From Verrucomicrobiota bacterium (GTDB taxonomy: Bacteria > Verrucomicrobiota > Verrucomicrobiia > Chthoniobacterales > Terrimicrobiaceae): a stretch of DNA of 64,000 nt. Under the pieces are notes generated by a model. The model did not search any database. It was not told the DNA's origin and saw only the letters and a program-made list of their open reading frames with translations. Below are positions 61,549 to 64,000 of this stretch, one piece after another (position 1 is the first letter of the stretch; the number at the start of each line of letters is the position of its first letter). The position numbers and the translations under genes were made by a program. The stretch covers positions 62,001 to 126,000 of the forward strand of contig JAFKMU010000041.1 in assembly GCA_017305195.1 (NCBI GenBank), given 5' to 3'.

Positions 61549-63528
61549 TTAGCAGCAGCCGGTTCCACCGCAGCACTCGCCGCTGGCTTTTGCCAGGGGT
61601 TGATCGCCGATCATGACGCGCCGGATGGCCTCACCCGTCTCGGGGTGCTGGGTCAGGGCCGGGGCGTTTTCCTGCTGCTCGATCTCGTAATGCTTGGAGG
61701 TTTCACAGCAGCCGGACGGGATGGTCTCGTAGATGTAGGTTTTCATGAAATTGGCGGATGGTTCGTTCACCAGCGAGGCGAGGGCGGTGGGGCCTGCCGG
61801 CTCCTCGATCTGCCACGGGATCATTGCGGCGCGGCTTGCCAGGGAATGCCTGACCTCGGAGAGATACGGCAGTTCGTTGGATGCGCGGCGTCGCAAGACG
61901 GGGTCGCTGGAGTCGAGTGAGGTCAGGCACTGGTTGACGATCCAGCCAAAAGGCTCGATGCCCGCACGGCGGAGGTCCTCCTGGAGTGCAGCGGCCTCAT
62001 GAACCGGCGTGGCCTCGGGGAGGGTGACGAGGATGACGCGGGTGAAATCCCGGTCTCGCAGGCGCGGGAGAAGCGTTCGGACATCCTCGGGGATCGTGTC
62101 GCGCGACTGGCGACCGAGTTCCCTGTGGTAGGCCTCGGTGGTATCGAGAAGCAGCAGCGTATGCCCGGTCGGGGCCGTGTCCAGAATGACAAAAGCGTCC
62201 TGAGCCTGAGCCACCGTGCGGGCAAAGGCGCGAAAAACCGCGATCTCTTCGGTGCATGGCGAGCGTAAATCCTCGGCCAGTAATGCCCGGCTGTCGGGAT
62301 CGAGGAGCGCGCCCTGAGCTTCCATCACCTGCGCGACGTAGGCGCGAGTTTCCTCGCCGGGGTCGATGCGGCTGACGGTGAGTCCTGTGGCTTTGCCCTG
62401 GAGCGCATCGAGCAGGTGCGCGGCGGGATCGGTGGTGGAAAGATGCACGGCATGGCCCCGGCGGGCGAGCTCTGTGGCGATGGCGGCGGCGAGAGTGGTT
62501 TTTCCTACTCCGCCCTTGCCCATCGTCATGATGATGCCGTGGCCGGCATTTTCCAGGTCGGAAAGGAAATCGCCGATGCTTTCGAAATCCGGAACAGCGA
62601 TGGTGGGACGATCGGGGGCTGTTTTCCAATCGCCCGTCGTTTCTGTCATCGCACGCAAGGCATCGAGACCGATGAGATTCATGGGCCGGAGGGGCACCTC
62701 ATAGACGGGCAGTTCGCTCAGGAAATCCGCAAAATGAGCAAGCGCGCGCTTTCCCCGAGCCTCCATGGCAGCGGCGATGCCGTCCTCCACGCTGGCGGTG
62801 AAGAGCCCGTTGAGGATGAGGCGTTGATTGGCGACGCCGAGCGCGATCAGCTCCTCGCGGGTTCGCCGGGCTTCCCGCAAGGGCGCCATCTCTGCGCGGC
62901 TGACGAGTATGACGGTGGCCAGTGCCGCGTCCGTCAAAGTCCGGAGCGCGCCCTCATACACGGAGCGCTGCTGGTCGAGTCCGGCGAGCGGGCCGAGGCA
63001 GGAGGTGCCGGATGTATTGGTCTGAAAGAAGCCCGTCCACGCCTTGGGCAATGCCAGCAGGCGAAGCGTGTGCCCGGTTGGCGCGGTGTCAAAGACGACG
63101 TGATCGTAACCCTCCGTCGCCGAGGCATCGCCGAGGAAGCGGGAGAACTCATCAAACGCGGCGATCTCCATCGTGCACGCTCCGGAGAGCTGCTCCTCCA
63201 TGTTTTCGATGGCGGCCTCGGGAAGGATGCCGCGCATGGGGCCGACGATCTTTTCCCGGTACTGACGCGCGGCCTCCTGGGGATCGATGTTTAAAGCATA
63301 CAGGGACGGCACCCGGGAAATCTGTACAGGCTCATTGGACAGCGGCGTCTCCAGGACCTCGTCAAGATTGGAGGCGGGATCGGTGCTGACCAGCAGGACG
63401 CGGCCGCCCGCCTCGGCGAGGGAGAGCGCCGTGGCGCAGGCGAGGGATGTTTTTCCTACTCCTCCCTTCCCGGTGAAGAACAGGAACCGGGTGGCCGAGG
63501 GCAGGAAATCCGCGAGACCGGAGATCAT
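61549..63528 (-). CDS. arsA: Arsenite-stimulated ATPase ArsA with fused FmdB-like Cys-rich tail
   Basis: The protein has 659 residues, longer than typical ArsA (about 580-590). Two homologous halves carry P-loops GKGGVGKT at 20-27 and 337-344 and the linker DTAPTGHTLRLL. The three As(III)/Sb(III)-binding cysteines are present: Cys118 (SGACTMEIA), Cys177 (TSCLGPL) and Cys425 (SPCTEEIA). Residues 595-659 are extra: MKTYIYETIP...APALTQHPETGEAIRRV follows the FmdB zinc-ribbon pattern but without the paired CxxC sites, and ends in CCGGTGCC. The tail may bind As(III). The start overlaps the arsD stop by four bases. Confidence 0.95.
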   Translation of the reverse strand: MISGLADFLPSATRFLFFTGKGGVGKTSLACATALSLAEAGGRVLLVSTDPASNLDEVLETPLSNEPVQISRVPSLYALNIDPQEAARQYREKIVGPMRGILPEAAIENMEEQLSGACTMEIAAFDEFSRFLGDASATEGYDHVVFDTAPTGHTLRLLALPKAWTGFFQTNTSGTSCLGPLAGLDQQRSVYEGALRTLTDAALATVILVSRAEMAPLREARRTREELIALGVANQRLILNGLFTASVEDGIAAAMEARGKRALAHFADFLSELPVYEVPLRPMNLIGLDALRAMTETTGDWKTAPDRPTIAVPDFESIGDFLSDLENAGHGIIMTMGKGGVGKTTLAAAIATELARRGHAVHLSTTDPAAHLLDALQGKATGLTVSRIDPGEETRAYVAQVMEAQGALLDPDSRALLAEDLRSPCTEEIAVFRAFARTVAQAQDAFVILDTAPTGHTLLLLDTTEAYHRELGRQSRDTIPEDVRTLLPRLRDRDFTRVILVTLPEATPVHEAAALQEDLRRAGIEPFGWIVNQCLTSLDSSDPVLRRRASNELPYLSEVRHSLASRAAMIPWQIEEPAGPTALASLVNEPSANFMKTYIYETIPSGCCETSKHYEIEQQENAPALTQHPETGEAIRRVMIGDQPLAKASGECCGGTGCC

Positions 63529-63845
63529 GGCTGGTTGGTCTTTTCTCCGGCGAGCCAGGCCTGCCGGGTGGCTTCATCGGGGTACGCTCCCTTGAAGACC
63601 AGCTCGCCGTCGACAAAGACGAGCGGCAGCACGCCGATGCCTTCTTTCTGGAGCAAATCCTTTACCCGGCTGTTCTGGGCAAAGGCGATTGGCTGCTGGG
63701 CGAGGTTGTAGCGGTCGACGCGCACTCCGCGTTCCTTGAGCTGATGCAGGAATCCCGCCACGGCGGCCAGCACGGGATCGACATCCGGGCCGCAGACGCC
63801 GGTGGAGCAGCACATGGCCGGATCGTAAACTTGAACAGAGGTCAT
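63525..63845 (-). CDS. arsD: Arsenite metallochaperone ArsD
   Basis: The 106-residue protein has the thioredoxin-like start VQVYDPAMCCSTGVCGPDVD with Cys12, Cys13 and Cys18, the triad that passes As(III) to ArsA. It overlaps arsA by four bases and the gene before it by four bases (ATGA), which indicates tight translational coupling across the operon. Confidence 0.95.
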   Translation of the reverse strand: MTSVQVYDPAMCCSTGVCGPDVDPVLAAVAGFLHQLKERGVRVDRYNLAQQPIAFAQNSRVKDLLQKEGIGVLPLVFVDGELVFKGAYPDEATRQAWLAGEKTNQP

Positions 63846-64000
63846 TTCGTGGCGATGGGTTGGTCGAGGTAGAGTGTTTCCCGCGAGCCGATTTCCTTCG
63901 TGGCCGCCTCGAGGCGGAGCGAATCGAGTTTCTCAAACGGCAGAGAGGCGAGAAGCTCCAGACGGCGCTGGATCTGCTGCGCGACCTGCCAGAAGGCGCG
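63842..64000 (-). CDS. Second LMW-PTP-like arsenate reductase, C-terminal fragment (cut by window edge)
   Basis: The frame enters from the right edge and stops at 63842-63844, giving the last 52 or so residues. The sequence FWQVAQQIQRRLELLASLPFEKLDSLRLE then KEIG (quoted by parts FWQVAQQIQRRLELL, LPFEKLDSL, TKEIGS) matches the C-terminal helix region of the longer LMW-PTP ArsC subfamily (RRRIDLFLSLPLDKLD type). The catalytic P-loop is outside the window. It overlaps the arsD start by four bases, placing it in the ars operon. Identity rests on the tail only. Confidence 0.6.
   Translation of the reverse strand, partial: RAFWQVAQQIQRRLELLASLPFEKLDSLRLEAATKEIGSRETLYLDQPIATK

Overview
The window reads as a chromosomal segment of a GC-rich, Gram-negative, heterotrophic bacterium, most likely a verrucomicrobium of the spartobacterial or Terrimicrobium type (inference). 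The reasons are a double-length UvrA, as known in Chlamydiae and relatives of the PVC group; an H-X9-DG pseudopilin next to secreted glycoside hydrolases; two TonB-like-anchored DUF4159 proteins; and several CDSs without a clear Shine-Dalgarno sequence. I could not run a similarity search, so the lineage is a judgement from gene content.

Layout. 1-10.2 kb is a carbohydrate-use region: the tail of a GH1 beta-glucosidase, a GH2 beta-mannosidase, a LacI regulator, a PEP-CTERM-like surface protein, a secreted beta-rich protein, a large secreted clan GH-A hydrolase with a CBM9-like tail, and a translationally coupled H-X9-DG pseudopilin. By eye it is less GC-biased than the rest, and it abuts a tRNA-Cys gene (10.5 kb). 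10.6-25.4 kb holds envelope functions: a secreted SmpA-like protein, a DUF1232 protein, an aldo/keto reductase, an RlpA lipoprotein, a CPA2 antiporter, an LplT-PlsC-acyl-ACP synthetase fusion coupled to an alpha/beta hydrolase, a LysR regulator, and a TetR-MFP-RND efflux operon. A GH28 pectinase and a methyltransferase follow (25.5-27.6 kb).

27.8-36.8 kb is a proteostasis block. dnaK-groES-groEL lies behind a tandem palindromic repeat that is not CIRCE. A LysR gene divergent from lrgA-lrgB comes next, and then a coupled hsp20-lon pair. 36.9-48.3 kb carries two DUF4159 paralogues flanking a 1837-residue double UvrA and an overlapping chain of degenerate MBL lipoprotein, purD and an S41-like protease. 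48.3-53.5 kb is housekeeping and small enzymes (DHFR-like, methyltransferase, PhnA/YjdM, a secreted putative caspase-fold protein, nucleotidyltransferase-thiE, DUF1697). 53.6-58.9 kb is an imuA-imuB-dnaE2 mutagenesis cassette. 60.0-64.0 kb is an arsenic operon on the minus strand (arsC-like partial, arsD, arsA, acr3, arsC) in which ArsA carries a fused FmdB-like, Cys-rich tail.

The most notable unexplained items are the tandem operator-like repeats before dnaK, the ArsA-FmdB fusion, the hydrolase/pseudopilin coupling, the secreted His/Cys-dyad protein and several well-formed candidate operators (TetR, LysR and LacI families). No CRISPR array, insertion sequence, phage gene or rRNA was seen.
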